From Cryptomeria japonica (taxonomy: Eukaryota; Streptophyta; Pinopsida; Cupressales; Cupressaceae), in contig NC_081410.1 in NCBI RefSeq assembly GCF_030272615.1, forward strand, positions 226,892,915 through 226,956,914: a stretch of 64,000 nucleotides of DNA, in the 5' to 3' direction. Under the pieces are notes generated by a model. That model searched no databases. It had not been told where the DNA came from and saw only the letters and a program-made list of their open reading frames with translations. Shown here in pieces: positions 36,001 through 48,548 of this stretch; the first letter of the stretch is position 1, and every line of letters begins with the position of its first letter. The position numbers and the translations under genes were made by a program.

Positions 36001-37475
36001 TGAGTCATAGGCGACATGAAGTTTCAACATTGTCCTTTGGGGTAGACTTGAGAGGGAGGATTCTTGGAGTTCTTCCTCAGGATACTTGGTATCAGGATGT
36101 TAGAGCCGTGATGGAGTCCGGAAGGCCTTTAGAGGGTAGATTTTCTGGATATAACCTTGAGGCAGATGGACTTCTTCATCACCTTGGACATATCTATGTA
36201 CCTCCTCTAGAGGGTCTTCTCATTTTGATCATGACTAAGGCCCATCGTGTACCTTATTCGACACATCCAGGTGTCAAGAAGATGCATGCAGATCTTAGAC
36301 AAATTTATCATTGGGCTGGTATGAAATGCGACATTGCTGATTTTGTGTCGAAGTGTTTAGAGTGTCAGCAGGTGAAGGCGGAGCATCAGCACCCGCCAAG
36401 GCTTTTACAACCTAATTTGGTACCGGATTGGAAATGGCATATCATTTCCATGGATTTCATTGTTGGGCTGCCTGTCTCTTCACGTCGTCATGATGCTATC
36501 ATGGTCATTGTTGACAGATTGACAAAGGTTGCTCATTTTGTTCCTATTAGAGCTTCCTATACAGCAACATTGGTGGCACGAGTCTTCTTGGAAGATGTGG
36601 TGAGATTGCATGGGATTCTGAGGTGAATCATCTCTGATAGAGATCTTGTCTTTACCTCAGCATTGTGGACCTCACTTCAGCATGCTTTGGGGACTCAGTT
36701 GAACTTTAGTTCAGCGTATCACCCAGAGACAGATGGTTAGACCGAGCAAGTGAATCAGGTTTTGGAGGACATGCTTCACATGTATGTGATGGACCAGCAG
36801 TCGCGCTGGGAGGATTATATTATCTAATGGATTTTGCTTATAATAATGGATATCATAGCTCCATAGGTATGTCTCCCTTCCAGGTATTGTATGGTCATCC
36901 TTTCCATACTCCTTTGAGTTGGGATCGACTAGAGGACATGGTGCTTATAGGACCGGATATTCTTTGAGAGATGAACAACAGGTGGAGTGAATTCATGGGC
37001 ATTTGGTAGTTGCACAGGATAGGCAAAAGAAGTATGCTCATAGGGTAGATCGTCAGTTTTCTGTTGGTGACCATGTGTTCTTGAGAGTGCGTCTATGGAA
37101 GAGTTTGATCCGTTATGGAAAGGGTTCTAAGTTGGCGCCTTGTTTTGTTGGCCCTTTTGAGATCCTTGAGAGGATAGGACATGTTGCCTACCATCTTACT
37201 TTGCCACCGAGTCTATCCCGCATCCGCGATGTCTTTCATGTTTCAGTTCTTCAACCTTATCATCCCGATGTGACACATGTTCTTGATTGGAACGCTTTGC
37301 AAGTCGAGGACGGGCAACTTTCCATGGAGCCCATGCACATTCTTCAGTGTCGGGATTTGACCCTCAGGGGTCGTACCATCGACCAGGTAAGGTCCTATGG
37401 GACCCAAATGATGAGACCTCAGTGACTTGGGAGGATGCAGCGAAGATGAGAGAGCTCTATTCTTATCTGATTTAG
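36001..37475 (+). pseudogene. E2 integrase with C-terminal chromodomain, decayed
   Basis: The HHCC zinc domain (HPGVKKMHADLRQIYHW, then CLECQQVKAEH) precedes the core with acidic residues in [18 protein letters not shown] and YHPETDG. Stops at 36624 and 36738 and a frame change near 36825 break it. The [16 protein letters not shown] and [13 protein letters not shown]-terminal region follows. After a frame change near 37385 comes a chromodomain-like end ([19 protein letters not shown]). In chromoviruses that module directs integration to heterochromatin. Confidence 0.88.
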
Positions 37476-37496
37476 GCTTCTAGGAGTAAGCCTAGT

Positions 37497-37510
37497 TTTG
37501 GGGGGGAGAA
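37497..37510 (+). other. E2 polypurine tract
   Basis: The purine run TTTTGGGGGGGAGAA ends directly at the 3' LTR start. Confidence 0.88.
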
Positions 37511-40500
37511 TGTAGTACCCCTCCTCAGTTGAGCTTATTAGACTCATATTTTACTATTGTTTACTTTCAGTGGATACATTACCATTATGTGTTATTCAGA
37601 CTTATATGACATTATTTCATGCTTTGTCTGGATAGGAGATGCATAATTTATTTACAGTATTTTAGTACTTGTGATTTGTGGTATTTTATGGATTAGTGTT
37701 ATGTACTGACACTTTACTTTATCTATGTAATGTGTAATTATATGTTGCATGTCTGCAAGTGTATTGGATGTGAGCGGACGATTTTCCTTCACTCACTTCG
37801 ATGAGACAGGGAACGTCATGATTCTCCTTCATTGGTGTGCGTGTCATGTTTTCTATATTTGTATATATGCATGTGTGGTTCGGTGATGCGGGATATTGCA
37901 GGTACAAGTACCAGGTAGGTATGGGGTATCGTCTCCACCTGGCTTCACAAGTCTGAGCGTGCCTTATATTTGTCTGATGGAAGTGGAGGAGGTAGTAATT
38001 GACCCTAATCATACCTCAGTTACACTCTGTGAGTGTTGTCAATTAGTCGTTCATTTTGTTTTGTTCAGCCGTCGAGTTGGTTGGTCTGACTTTTTCAGAG
38101 TCCGTGTGTTGGGTGTTCTCAGTTGTGTGCCCTAGTAGATGTGATTTAATTATTTGAGTTCATGATGTCACGTTATAGTTAGCATATTTAATTTATGAAG
38201 TATAAATGCTTTGGCGATGACGAATTTCATTAATTAAATAAAGTGCTTAAATCTAGTAGCAATTTGCATTAATTTAAAAATATAGTTTTATTTAAACTTT
38301 AGGGGTAAATAAATAAAATTAAATGTATTTATTGTACTCTAGATATTTTTTTTTTAAATAAATAAATTGGAAATAAATAAAATAATTTAAATTACTTTCC
38401 TAAATATTGTTTTTAGAAAGTTATTTAATTGGGCATGAGAAAAGAATAAAAGAAAAGGGAAAGTGTTGTTTTTGGAAGAATGCATTTTTACTTGCCTTTA
38501 TGGAAAATTAGAAAAAAATTGAAATGATTTTTAGCTTAAGGGAGGATGATTATTATTTGGGAAAAGGAGGCGGCTATGTGTGAAAAAAATTGTTTTGAGA
38601 TTTCTGGAATGCATGTTCTTGGAGAAGGCCAAGATTTTGGAGATTGTTTGGGAAGGAGGTTCTGATTTCAGGTTGGAAGCTTGTTGCAGGATAGAAGCTC
38701 TCTAACAAATTTCTTCCTGGAAAGCTCTACAGGTTGGACAACCTCTTCTTGTCGTTTTAAGAAAATCCATTTATTTCTTCCCTTCTTCTGAATGTTGTTT
38801 GTTAAAAAAAAAAATAGATGATTAAATGCGGGCAATATTGTTGGAGTATTGGTTATGAAGTTATTGAATATTTCAGTCCATTTGGTTTTAAAAATAAAAT
38901 GCAACTCCAGACCATTCCTTTTCATTTCATGTTCTTGACTAAAATCTATTCTGGTTATATTTTTGGTTTATGAAAAGAATTTATTTCCTTGGTTATGGTA
39001 GATTAAATTTGTGAATTTTGCGGAAAGTTATGCTGGCAAAATTTTGCCAAAATTCCCTGTGCATGAAAGTTTTCAAATTTGGGAGAAAAATTGGGTTTGC
39101 CAGAATATTTAGTTTCCAGCTATTTTGGTTTTGTTTTCGAATGAGATTGTCTGGATTTGAGTTTTCTCCTCTCTGTATTGTCTCTGAGATTGAGCCAGAG
39201 ATTTAAATTATCTTTGTTATTTAATATAGTTGTTCATTAAATTTTATATATCTCTGTGTATTTAGTTGTTAATTTATTTAATTTACCTTGAGTTCTAAAT
39301 TTAATTGTAAATTAAATTTAATTGGTTTAATGTTTTGAAATGGTGTTTTATTAAAATCATTTGATTTTTTTTAATACTTTGGGGGAGGCGGAGCTTGCTA
39401 CCCCACAGAAGCAGATGCTACCCCAAGGTAGCGACTCTTACCTACGGTAACAGTGCTACCATATGCTACCGTAAGGTAACGACTGCTACCATATGGTAGC
39501 AGTGCTGCCGCAGGGTAGCACTCGCTACCATATGGTAGCAGGCTACCTTGCGGTTAGCCTATTGTCTTTTTTTTTAATGTTTACTTTTTTTTTAGTTTAA
39601 AAAAAACAATATATATATATATATATATATAGCATTGTTATGATTTGTTTAGAATATGTTATTTCGTAGTTTTTTAAATGTTAGTTATTGAAAATTAAAT
39701 CTCCATTTAGCATGTAGATTTTTATTTATTGGAAAGTAAATCTTCATTTTGGTATGTAGATTTTTATTTAGAAAATTAATCTTCATTTTAGCATGTATAT
39801 TTTAATTATGATATAATTATATGGTTTATATTCGAAGAATATATACTCATGTAATTATATTATATTATTATATATATTTCTTATTTGGAATTTAATCTAT
39901 GTTATGGAAACCATTAAATTGGGATATTTGGTAATTATTCTTAAACATATGACTAGGGGAAAATTATTTAATGTGGTAAAATTTAGCTTTTTGGACAAAT
40001 GACAATATGGAATTTCATTTATTATATAGTTGTATTTTCATATTCTCTGAAGTAACTTTAATTGCAAGTTATTTATGCCTTGATTGTTTAAAGAAAAGAT
40101 TGCATGTTTTAGAATCTCACTGTAAATGTTAATTGTAGTCAAAGCTTTATTTCGTTGCAATTTTAGTTGTGTTGTCGTCTTGTTGTAAATGGATATACCC
40201 CTTGGTCAGAGGTTGTTGAGTAAACCTGTCAATGTGAGCCATTGTGTATTTTATTCCATATGGTCAACCCTGATTTATTGATAGTGTACCTTTCACTTGC
40301 TTTTGGTCAGGTTTAGTTATGGCTGTCAATTTCACCATAGTATTCTCATAGAGAGAAACCTTTCTTGTTAGTGTCCTATGAGAGAGAGTGGCTTTCGAGT
40401 GGGGGCCACACCCAAAGAGGATGGCAGGATAACCCCTCGAAAGTCAGTTAAGAAGTGATAACCTAATAATTGATTAGGGGTTGGGTAGCTAAAATATTAA

Positions 40501-41054
40501 ACTAAGATAATGTGCCTTGCACATGGTTGAGTGCTTGTATAGGCTCAGAATGTGGTGAGAAGGCCTGGAATGGAAAACCTACCACCTTGTCTTTATGAAG
40601 GGATTGGTAGGGTCTGCATGATGCTTAGATGGAACCGGGGGTTCGGGAGAGGCTACCAGGATAACCCAGGATGGGGGCCGGGACCTATGGAGGCCTACCT
40701 AGGGTAACCACCTTAAGCCATGCGATGACACTCTCTCCTTAGAGTCACTAGTGTTTATGAGTTGAGTCACATGGATGTTTGCAGAGTCATGTAGTTCTAT
40801 CGTACTTGTCTTATTTTGTTTGCTTGAGGGTCTTCTACTATCTCCTAACGTGGTGGGGTGGTTCTATTTCGGGATCACATGGTCAGGTGGTAGTGCCACT
40901 TCCCATCGGATATCCTTGATTGTATCTTCAGGTGAGGAAAGGCTTCGTTGGTGTTTCTCAGTTCGTGGTTCATGTACCAGCTCATGTTCGTGATCATTGT
41001 TCAGTTGAGACCTTGCAGTCATTGTATCAAATATTTATGTAACCTTGGCATTGT
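37511..41054 (+). repeat. E2 3' LTR, left part
   Basis: Matches 28730 to about 32239 of the 5' LTR. It is broken after CTTGGCATTGT by the C0 insertion, whose duplicated target ATTGT is 41050-41054. Confidence 0.93.
39391..39560 (+). repeat. Palindromic array in E2 3' LTR
   Basis: Same GCTACC...GGTAGC units as 30611-30740 but about 40 bp (two units) longer, with extra copies near 39480-39520. (AT)n at 39609-39631 follows. Confidence 0.85.
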
Positions 41055-42364
41055 TGTTGGTATTTCAATAGAAAGGAGATTGTTGGCATTTCAATAAGGA
41101 TGTTGAGAAGGTTGATGGAGATTATTGATATAACTGAAGAAGGATGATTATTGTCTTAATAATATTATTTTGTCATTGATGTCAAGAAATTGATTTTCTG
41201 ATTCAGTATGATATTGCTATATCTTGAGAAGTATGTTTTGATGAGTATTAAGAGGTCGATAAGTGACACATAAAGAATGTGATAATGAAGGGGAGAAATA
41301 AGCTATTCAATGGGCAGCTATTACCGAGTTAGACAATGATGAGATCATGTTGTTTTGATTGTTTTGATATCCTACATATGTTGTTGATTATAAGTTTAAT
41401 ATTGTACTATGTCACCGAGCAAAGAACCTAGTCGATAAACCCTAAGGTACCTAATCGGTAAACCCTAAGGTTATTGATATCGGTTAAAGAAGGCAAAATG
41501 TATACCGAGTGAATTTCAGTATTAACCGAGTAACAACCAAGTTATAATAGATCGCATTGGATGAATAAAAGCATTATTTAATGAAGGATGCTGATTAGCT
41601 GGAGATGAATAAATGATTGGTATGTCGCGCAAGAAGTTTGTTAAGAATCTACAGCAATGGAAAATCAAGAGGAAGATCTACAACACAGATTGAACCGCAA
41701 TAACCTAGCACAAGTTCCAAGGAAGGAATGCAAGTTCCAAGGTGAGGTAAAACATTTTTTCTGATCGAAGGATACATTGAACCTAGTCAAGTTTGATGAT
41801 CTGATGGCTAAGATTAATCATGGGAAATGTGATCAAGGAGATTAAGTGGTTAGAAATTGTTTATAAATAAGGAATTATTAATGAACAATGCATGTGGGCA
41901 AATGTATGCACAATGATGCTATAGTAATGTTCACCGAGCACAGAAGCTTGAAGATTTGATTGAAGAACAGATTGAGAAGCCCAACAAGCCCAACAAGGGA
42001 CAAGATAAGTCTTATGACAAGATTGTTTTGAGAAAATAGAATATGCTTTAGCATTTCAGATGTGAAGTTGCAAATATATTTTATTACTGTTATTTATCTT
42101 GTAAGTGACAAAAAATCTCTTAACCAAGTGGACCTAACAGTCTTATTTTTAAATTCTCTAGCAAGGTAACATTCTAGTTGAGTGTTTGAAATCCTTTGAC
42201 AAGGTCACTTCTAACAAAGTGCAAGATTCTAACAGATCTGAGGGAAATCCCTTAACCGGGTCACATCTAGCAATGTGTTTGTAATCTTTAACGGGATTTT
42301 CTTTTAACCAAGCATACTCTAGAAGAGTATATTTCTTAGTGGGTGCAAAATCCCACAGTGGTTT

Positions 42365-43877
42365 TGTTGGCATTATAATAGACAAGAAGAAGGTTGGCAT
42401 TCCAATTACAATTAGAGATTGTTGGCATTTCAATAAGGATATTGAGAAGGTTGTTGATGACTATGGATATAACTGATTAAGGATGATTACTGTCTTAATA
42501 TTATTATTTTGTCATTGATGTCAAGAAATTGATTTTCTGATTCAGTATGATGTTGCCATATCTTAAGAAGTATGATTTGATGAGTATAAAGATGTCGGTA
42601 AAAGACACAGAAAGAATATGATGAATAAGGGGATAAGTTATTCAATGGGCAACTATTACCGAGTTAGACAATGATGAGATCATGATGTTTAGATTGTTTT
42701 GATATCCTACATATGCTATTGTTTGAAAGGTTAATACTATACTATGTTACCGAGCAAAGAACCTAGTCGGTAAACCCTAAGGTTATCGCTATCGGTTAAT
42801 GAAGGCAGAATGTCTACCGAGTGAAGTTTAGTATTTACCGAGTTAAAACCGAGCTATAACAGAATGCATTAAATGTTTACATGTGATAATTAATGAAGGA
42901 AGCTGATGAGCTGGAGCGGATTAAATGATTGGTAAGCCGTGTATGAAGATTGTTAAAGAATCTATGGTAAAGAAAGATCGACAGGAAGATCTACAGCTCA
43001 AATTGAACCGCAATACCCTAACACAAGTTCCAAGGTGAAAATGCAAGTTCCAAGGTGGGGTAAAACATTTTCAGATAGAAGGATACATTGAACCTAGACA
43101 AGATTGAAGATCTGATGGCTATGATTGATCATGGGAAATGTGATCAAGGAGATTAAGTGGTTTGAAGATTGTTTATAAATAGGAAACTGTTGATAAACAA
43201 TGCATGCAGGCAAGTGTATGCATAGGGATGCTACATAGTGATTACCAAGCACAGAAGCTTGAAGACCTGTTTTGATAACAGAGTATATAGCCCAGCAGAG
43301 GGACAATATAGGTCCTATGAATTGATTGTATTGAGCAAATGAGAATCTGCTTCAACATTTTTAGATGTGAAGTTGCCAACATATTGTTATTACTGTTATT
43401 TTGAGAAGTAGCAGAAAATCTCTTAACCAAGTGGACTTAACAGTCTTACTTGTAAAATCCTCTAGCAAGGTGACATTCTTATTGAGTGTTTGAAATCCTT
43501 TAACAAGGTCACTTCTAACAAGGTGAAGATCCTAACAGATCTGAGGGAAATCCCTTAACTGGGTCACATCTAGCAATGTGTTTGTAATCTTTAATAGGAT
43601 TTGCTTTTAACCGAGCATACTCTAGAAGAGTATATTTCTTAGTGGGTCCAAAATCCCACAGTGGTTTTTCCCTATTTGGGTTTCCACGTTAAATCTAGTG
43701 TTATATGTTTGTGATCTTATCTATTTATGGGTCTGCATGCATTACTATTTTTCTGATAAGGTTACCGAGGTTGAATCTGTTGTTTTTATTGAAGATTAAG
43801 TTTGAATGATTCACCCCCCCCCTCTCATGCTGTTAGCTTGGCATCTGTACTAATCATATTTAATATCAGAACTATCA
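42365..43877 (+). repeat. C1 5' LTR
   Basis: 1513 bp, TGTTGGCATT...AGAACTATCA. Rich in ACCGAG and CGGTAAACCCTAAGG motifs. A run of nine C residues lies at 43814-43822 near its 3' end. Confidence 0.92.
43174..43180 (+). promoter_or_regulatory. putative TATA box of C1 5' LTR
   Basis: TATAAAT follows GATTGTT. The same site in C0 (41872-41878) is TATAAAT and in the C1 3' LTR is altered to TATGAAT. Confidence 0.45.
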
Positions 43878-43879
43878 AT

Positions 43880-43891
43880 TGGTATTAGAGC
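43880..43891 (+). other. C1 primer-binding site
   Basis: TGGTATTAGAGC lies two bases after the LTR. It matches the initiator tRNA-Met type with one change (C to T). Confidence 0.85.
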
Positions 43892-43941
43892 TTTGAACTC
43901 CAGAAGAAAAGTTTAAAGGCACTTGAGTTAAAGATCCAAAG

Positions 43942-44864
43942 ATGTACAAGAGGGATGCACCGAAGCTGAATAAGTCAAGTTTCTCTACATGGCAGAAAAG
44001 GATGAAGCTGCATCTATCAGGAATTGGAGAATATGTTGTCTATTATCTGGAGAATGATTTCATCACACCGAGCACCTATCCATTGACAATGGAAGAGATA
44101 AAGGCAAAACAAGAACATATTCAAGCAATGATTGAAATAACATCTGCATTGACCGACTCAGAGTTTAATGATCTAGAAGGATGTACTGATGCAAAGGCAA
44201 TGTGGACTAAGCTCATATCTGTGTATGGTGGAGATGAACATGTTCAAAGAGCAAAAGTGGATAGTTTAAGAGGACAACTTGAATCTATGAGGATGAATGA
44301 AAGTGAGAACATAACCCAGTATAGTAAAAGACTAAAGGAGATTGTAAATCAAATCAAAGGAGCAGGAGGAACTATTGAAGAAAAGGATGTAACAAGTAAG
44401 ATGCTGAGAACCCTTCTACCTGCCTATGCAATCCGAGTCTCTGCAATCAATGAATTGAGGTTTGTACCCAATATGCCAGTTTCTTTAGATGCTACTATTG
44501 GCAAGCTACATGCATTTGAGTTAACTTTGATAACAGTGGGTCATCGGTAAATAAAATTGAATTTGCATTCAGTTCTTTTCATATTGATGAAAGTGATGAT
44601 TACAATGATAGAAAGTATAAGTACTCTGAAGGGAATCACAGTGGAGCAAGTGAAAGATTTCGCAAAAACATGGAGGAGGTACACAAACTGTATGAGGAAA
44701 TCAGAAAGCAAGAAGAGTTTGAAGCACTATTAGCCAGAAGGCTACCGAGAGGAAAAGGTAAGTATAAAGGAAAGCTACCTTTAAAATGTTTCAATTGTGA
44801 TAAGATAGGACATATGGCTTCTAATTGTCCTGAAAAAGAATCTAGTGAAAAAAGAGATTACTGA
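43942..44864 (+). pseudogene. gag: C1 gag, decayed
   Basis: Starts MYKRDAPKLNKSSFSTWQKR. The UBN2/copia gag core follows: AKAMWTKLISVYGG, LESMRMNESENITQYSKR, then DVTSKMLRTLLPAY. A frameshift near 44526-44540 shifts to the next frame (SGSSVNKIEFAF). That frame carries the zinc knuckle CFNCDKIGHMASNC (CX2CX4HX4C, about 44798-44839). A TGA ends it at 44862-44864 where an Arg codon CGA is plausible. It would form the particle. The frame downstream continues directly into protease. Confidence 0.87.
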
Positions 44865-44999
44865 GATGACAGACAGAAAGATAATCATTACAGAGGACAC
44901 CGAGACTTCAGGAGAAGAGATAAAAAGACATGCCTAATAGCTGATGAGGAATCTAATGATGATAAATCAGATGAAACTGATACAGAGGAAATTGTTTAT

Positions 45000-46065
45000 G
45001 TGGCTATCAAAGATGGATCAGATGAAGAAAGGTATGAAGAAAAAGCTTTAATATCTCATATAAATACTAATGATTCTTGGATCATAGATAGTGGTTGCTC
45101 ACATCACATGACAGGTGATAAACACAAGTTTATTAAATTAGATGATTATGATGGAGGCTATGTAAGATTTGGTAATGATGCACCATGTCCGGTAAGAGGT
45201 AAAGGATCCATAACACTTCTTGACAATGCTAAATGTAATGATGTTTATTGGGTTGAAGGTTTGAAATACAATTTGTTGAGTGTAGCACAGCTAAACAACA
45301 CAGGTTACCGAATAGAGTTTGAAAAAGGAATTGTCAAAGTTCATGACAAGCATGGAAAGTTAGCTGCTACCAGGACACAAACAAGAGGTAATACATTTCA
45401 TCTTGACTCAACTCGGAATAAATGTCTATATTCAAGGATAGATGATACCTGGTTATGGCATAAAAGGTTTTGTCATGTTAATTTTGATAATCTGATCAAA
45501 ATAAGTAAGAAGCACCGAGTAAGAGGTCTACCGAGTCTTGAAAAACCTGAGAATGCTATGCGTCGAGGATGCCAGATGGGTAAGATGACAAGATCAAGCT
45601 TTACAAGTAAGTCCTACACTTCTAAGGGAATTTTAGATCTTGTGCATACTGATCTTTGTGGTCCTATGAAAGTTCAGAGTTATTATGGTGATAAATATTT
45701 CATATTATTTGTGGATGATTACTCAAGGATGATGTCAGTAATGTTTTTAAAAGAAAAATCAGAAGCTTTCCAAATGTTTAAATGGTACAAGGCTAGAGTT
45801 GAAAATGAAACATGAAGACAACTGAAATGTCTCAAATCAGATAGAGGAGAGTTTACTTTTGATGAGTTCAACTTATTTTGCAATGATCATGGTATAAAAA
45901 GACAAGTCTCTGCACCGAGAACTCCACAGCAGAATGGGATAGCTGAGAGAAGGAACAGATCTATTATGGATTGTGCCAGAACCTTGATGATTGAAAAGAA
46001 AGTTCCACAAACATTTTGGAGAGAAGCAATAAGCACAGTAGTTTACACCCTGAACCGAGTACAAC
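45000..46065 (+). pseudogene. pol: C1 protease and integrase part of pol, decayed
   Basis: The aspartic protease has the IIDSGCSHHMTGD active site (about 45083-45121). The GAG-pre-integrase zinc domain reads WLWHKRFCHVNFDNL, then AMRRGCQMGK, where the first Cys of the CX2C pair is Arg (CGT 45561-45563). The integrase core follows (VHTDLCGPMK, LFVDDYSRM, then after a TGA at 45813 LKSDRGEF and PRTPQQNGIAERRN). A frameshift near 46065 moves into the RT frame. The Cys loss should impair zinc binding. Confidence 0.88.
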
Positions 46066-48085
46066 TGAAGAAGGAACTTTGAAGACACATTATGAAATCT
46101 GGTATGACAAGAAACCTAATGTAAGTTATTTTAAAATCTTTGGGAGTAGATGCTATGTTCACAAAGATGATAGAAATGGTAAGTTTGATCAGAAAAGTGA
46201 AGAAGGAACATTTCTAGGTTATTCTTCTAGAAGCAAAGCATTTAAATGTCTGATCAAATCATCTAACAAAATAGTAGAAAGTGCAAATGTGAAAATTGAT
46301 GAATTTGCAGAAAGAAATGATGAAGGAAACTCCAAAGAACCAGAAGATTATGAAGGATTTGTCTATGTTCAACCAAGAAGTCCTACTGAGAAGACTGCTG
46401 AAGAAAATGAAGAGAATATCCAGTTACCGAGTGATGAAGAAGATCATACAGAGCCTACCGAGCCTGTATTAGCCAAGTATGTCAGAAGGAATCATGCACC
46501 AAGTGAGATTATAGGAGATAAGAATGATCCAGTGATGACAAGGAACAAACTGAGACAGAACACATGTCTAATATCTGAATTTGAACCGAGAATAGTGAAA
46601 GAGGCATTTAACAGTGAAGATTGGATAAATGCTATGACAGAAGAGATTGATCAAATCAAGAAGAATGACACATGGACATTGGTCCCAAGACCAAAGGACA
46701 AAAATGTAATCGGTACAAAGTGGATCTTCAAAAACAAGCTAAATGAAAAAGGTGAAGTCATTCAGAATAAAGCAAGACTAGTTTGCAAAGGTTATGCCCA
46801 AGAAGAAGGAATTGATTATGGTGAGACTTTTGCACCTGTGGCAAGACTTGAAGGAGTAAGAACATTGTTGGCATATGCTGCTTACAAGAATTTCAAGGTA
46901 TATCAAATGGTTGTCAAATCTGCATTTCTGAATGGTATATTAGAAGAAGAAGTTTTCATTGAACAACCTGAAGGATTTGTTGAAGGAGAAAATAATGATC
47001 AGGTATGTAAATTGAACAAAGCTTTATATGGTCTAAAACAAGCACCTAGAGCATGGTATGAGAGATTGCACTCATATTTGATCAAAATTGGTTTTATAAG
47101 AACAAGTGAAAACAACAATATGCACATGAAGAATGATGAAAATGGAATACTGATCTTAGCCATATTTGTTGATGATATTATCTTTAGTGGAAATGACTCT
47201 CTATGCAAGAACTTTGGAAATGAAATGAGTAAAGAATTTGAGATGTCATTAATCAGTGAGATAAAATATTTTATAGGTCTACAGATACTGCAAATGAAAG
47301 ATGAGATTTTCATTACCCAATCCAAGTACATAAAGGAAATCTTGAAGAAATTTGGAATGGAGGATTCAAAACCAGTAAGTACTCCTATGACTACCAACTG
47401 TAAACTATCAAAGAATGATGAATCTGCATCTGTTGATGAGACACTTTACCGATCTATGATTGGAAAGTTGCAATATGTTGTTCACAACAGGCCAGATATA
47501 GCACATGCAATAGGTATTGTTGCAAGATTTTCTGCAGATCCTAAGGAAACACACATGACGGCAATCAAAAGAATTTTCAGATACTTAAAGGGCACTGAAG
47601 ATTATGGCTTAGTATATCATAAAGGAAATGTTTTTGATTTAAAAGTTTATACTGATGTTGATTGGGTAGGCAACATTGACGACAGGAAAAGCACAAGTGG
47701 AGGAGCTTTCTTTTTAGGAGAAAGACTAGTGAGTTGGCTTAGCAAGAAACAAGGATGTGTTTCTCAGTCAACAATAGAAGCTGAATATGTTGCTGCAGCA
47801 CTGAATTGCACCAATATAGCATGGATCAAACAACTGTTGGAAGGCATAAATGAGCAAGTTACCGAGCCAGTAACTATATTATGTGATAACACTAGTGTCA
47901 TTAACATTTCAAAGAATCCTGTTATGCACTCTAAGACAAAGCACATCTCTATCAAATATCATTATATTAGAGAAGAAGTTCAAGAGAAGAAAGTGGTTTT
48001 GGAGTATGTTAGCACAAAGGAACAAATTGCAGACATCTTCACCAAGCCATTGCCAAAGGACACTTTTGAGTATCTCAGAAGTTAG
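46016..48085 (+). pseudogene. pol: C1 reverse transcriptase and RNase H part of pol
   Basis: A 689-codon open stretch, of which the part from about 46066 is genuine pol. The integrase end reads [19 protein letters not shown]. An acidic linker and the copia RT follow ([71 protein letters not shown]). In the first catalytic box the usual Asp is Val ([12 protein letters not shown], codon GTT 46910-46912), so RT should be inactive. RNase H has [32 protein letters not shown] and [13 protein letters not shown]. It ends [16 protein letters not shown] before a TAG. Confidence 0.92.
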
Positions 48086-48548
48086 TTAGGGGTCCTACCC
48101 CTATCTTCCATTCACTGACCGAGTTCGGTGAAAGCATCAATTCAATGACTCTACAGAATATCTTTTAGGAGTTGATGCTGATTTACACACTTTAGGAGGT
48201 TTTCTAAAGGTGTGTAGGAAACAATAAACAAGGAACAGGAATTGAAGACAAAATGCTCTGACCGAGACTAAATTGATACATAACAGCATGGAATTCACTT
48301 CTCAGAGGAAGAAATTATGTTTTTAGTTCTTTTCATTTTTGGCATTGTTGTCAAAGGGGGAGAATACCCATGAAAGGGGGAGAAGACTAATGTATAGGGG
48401 AGAAGTCTACTGACCGAGAAGACTACATTTCAGAACCAGGGAGAAGACTAATGATAGAGGGAGAGGATTTCGGAATTTCACAACAATCTGAATTCGAATC
48501 AATAAAGTCAAATCAATTGGTTTTGCCATCAATGCCAAAGGGGGAGAT
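48086..48548 (+). other. C1 3' untranslated region with polypurine tract
   Basis: Non-coding, with repeated AAGGGGGAGAA and GGGGAGAAGNCTA motifs. The final run AAAGGGGGAGAT (about 48537-48548) abuts the 3' LTR and should be the polypurine tract. ACCGAG motifs continue here. Confidence 0.75.

Noticed and set aside
46999-47397. 132-codon reverse-strand open frame
   Set aside because: Shadow of the copia RT coding strand.
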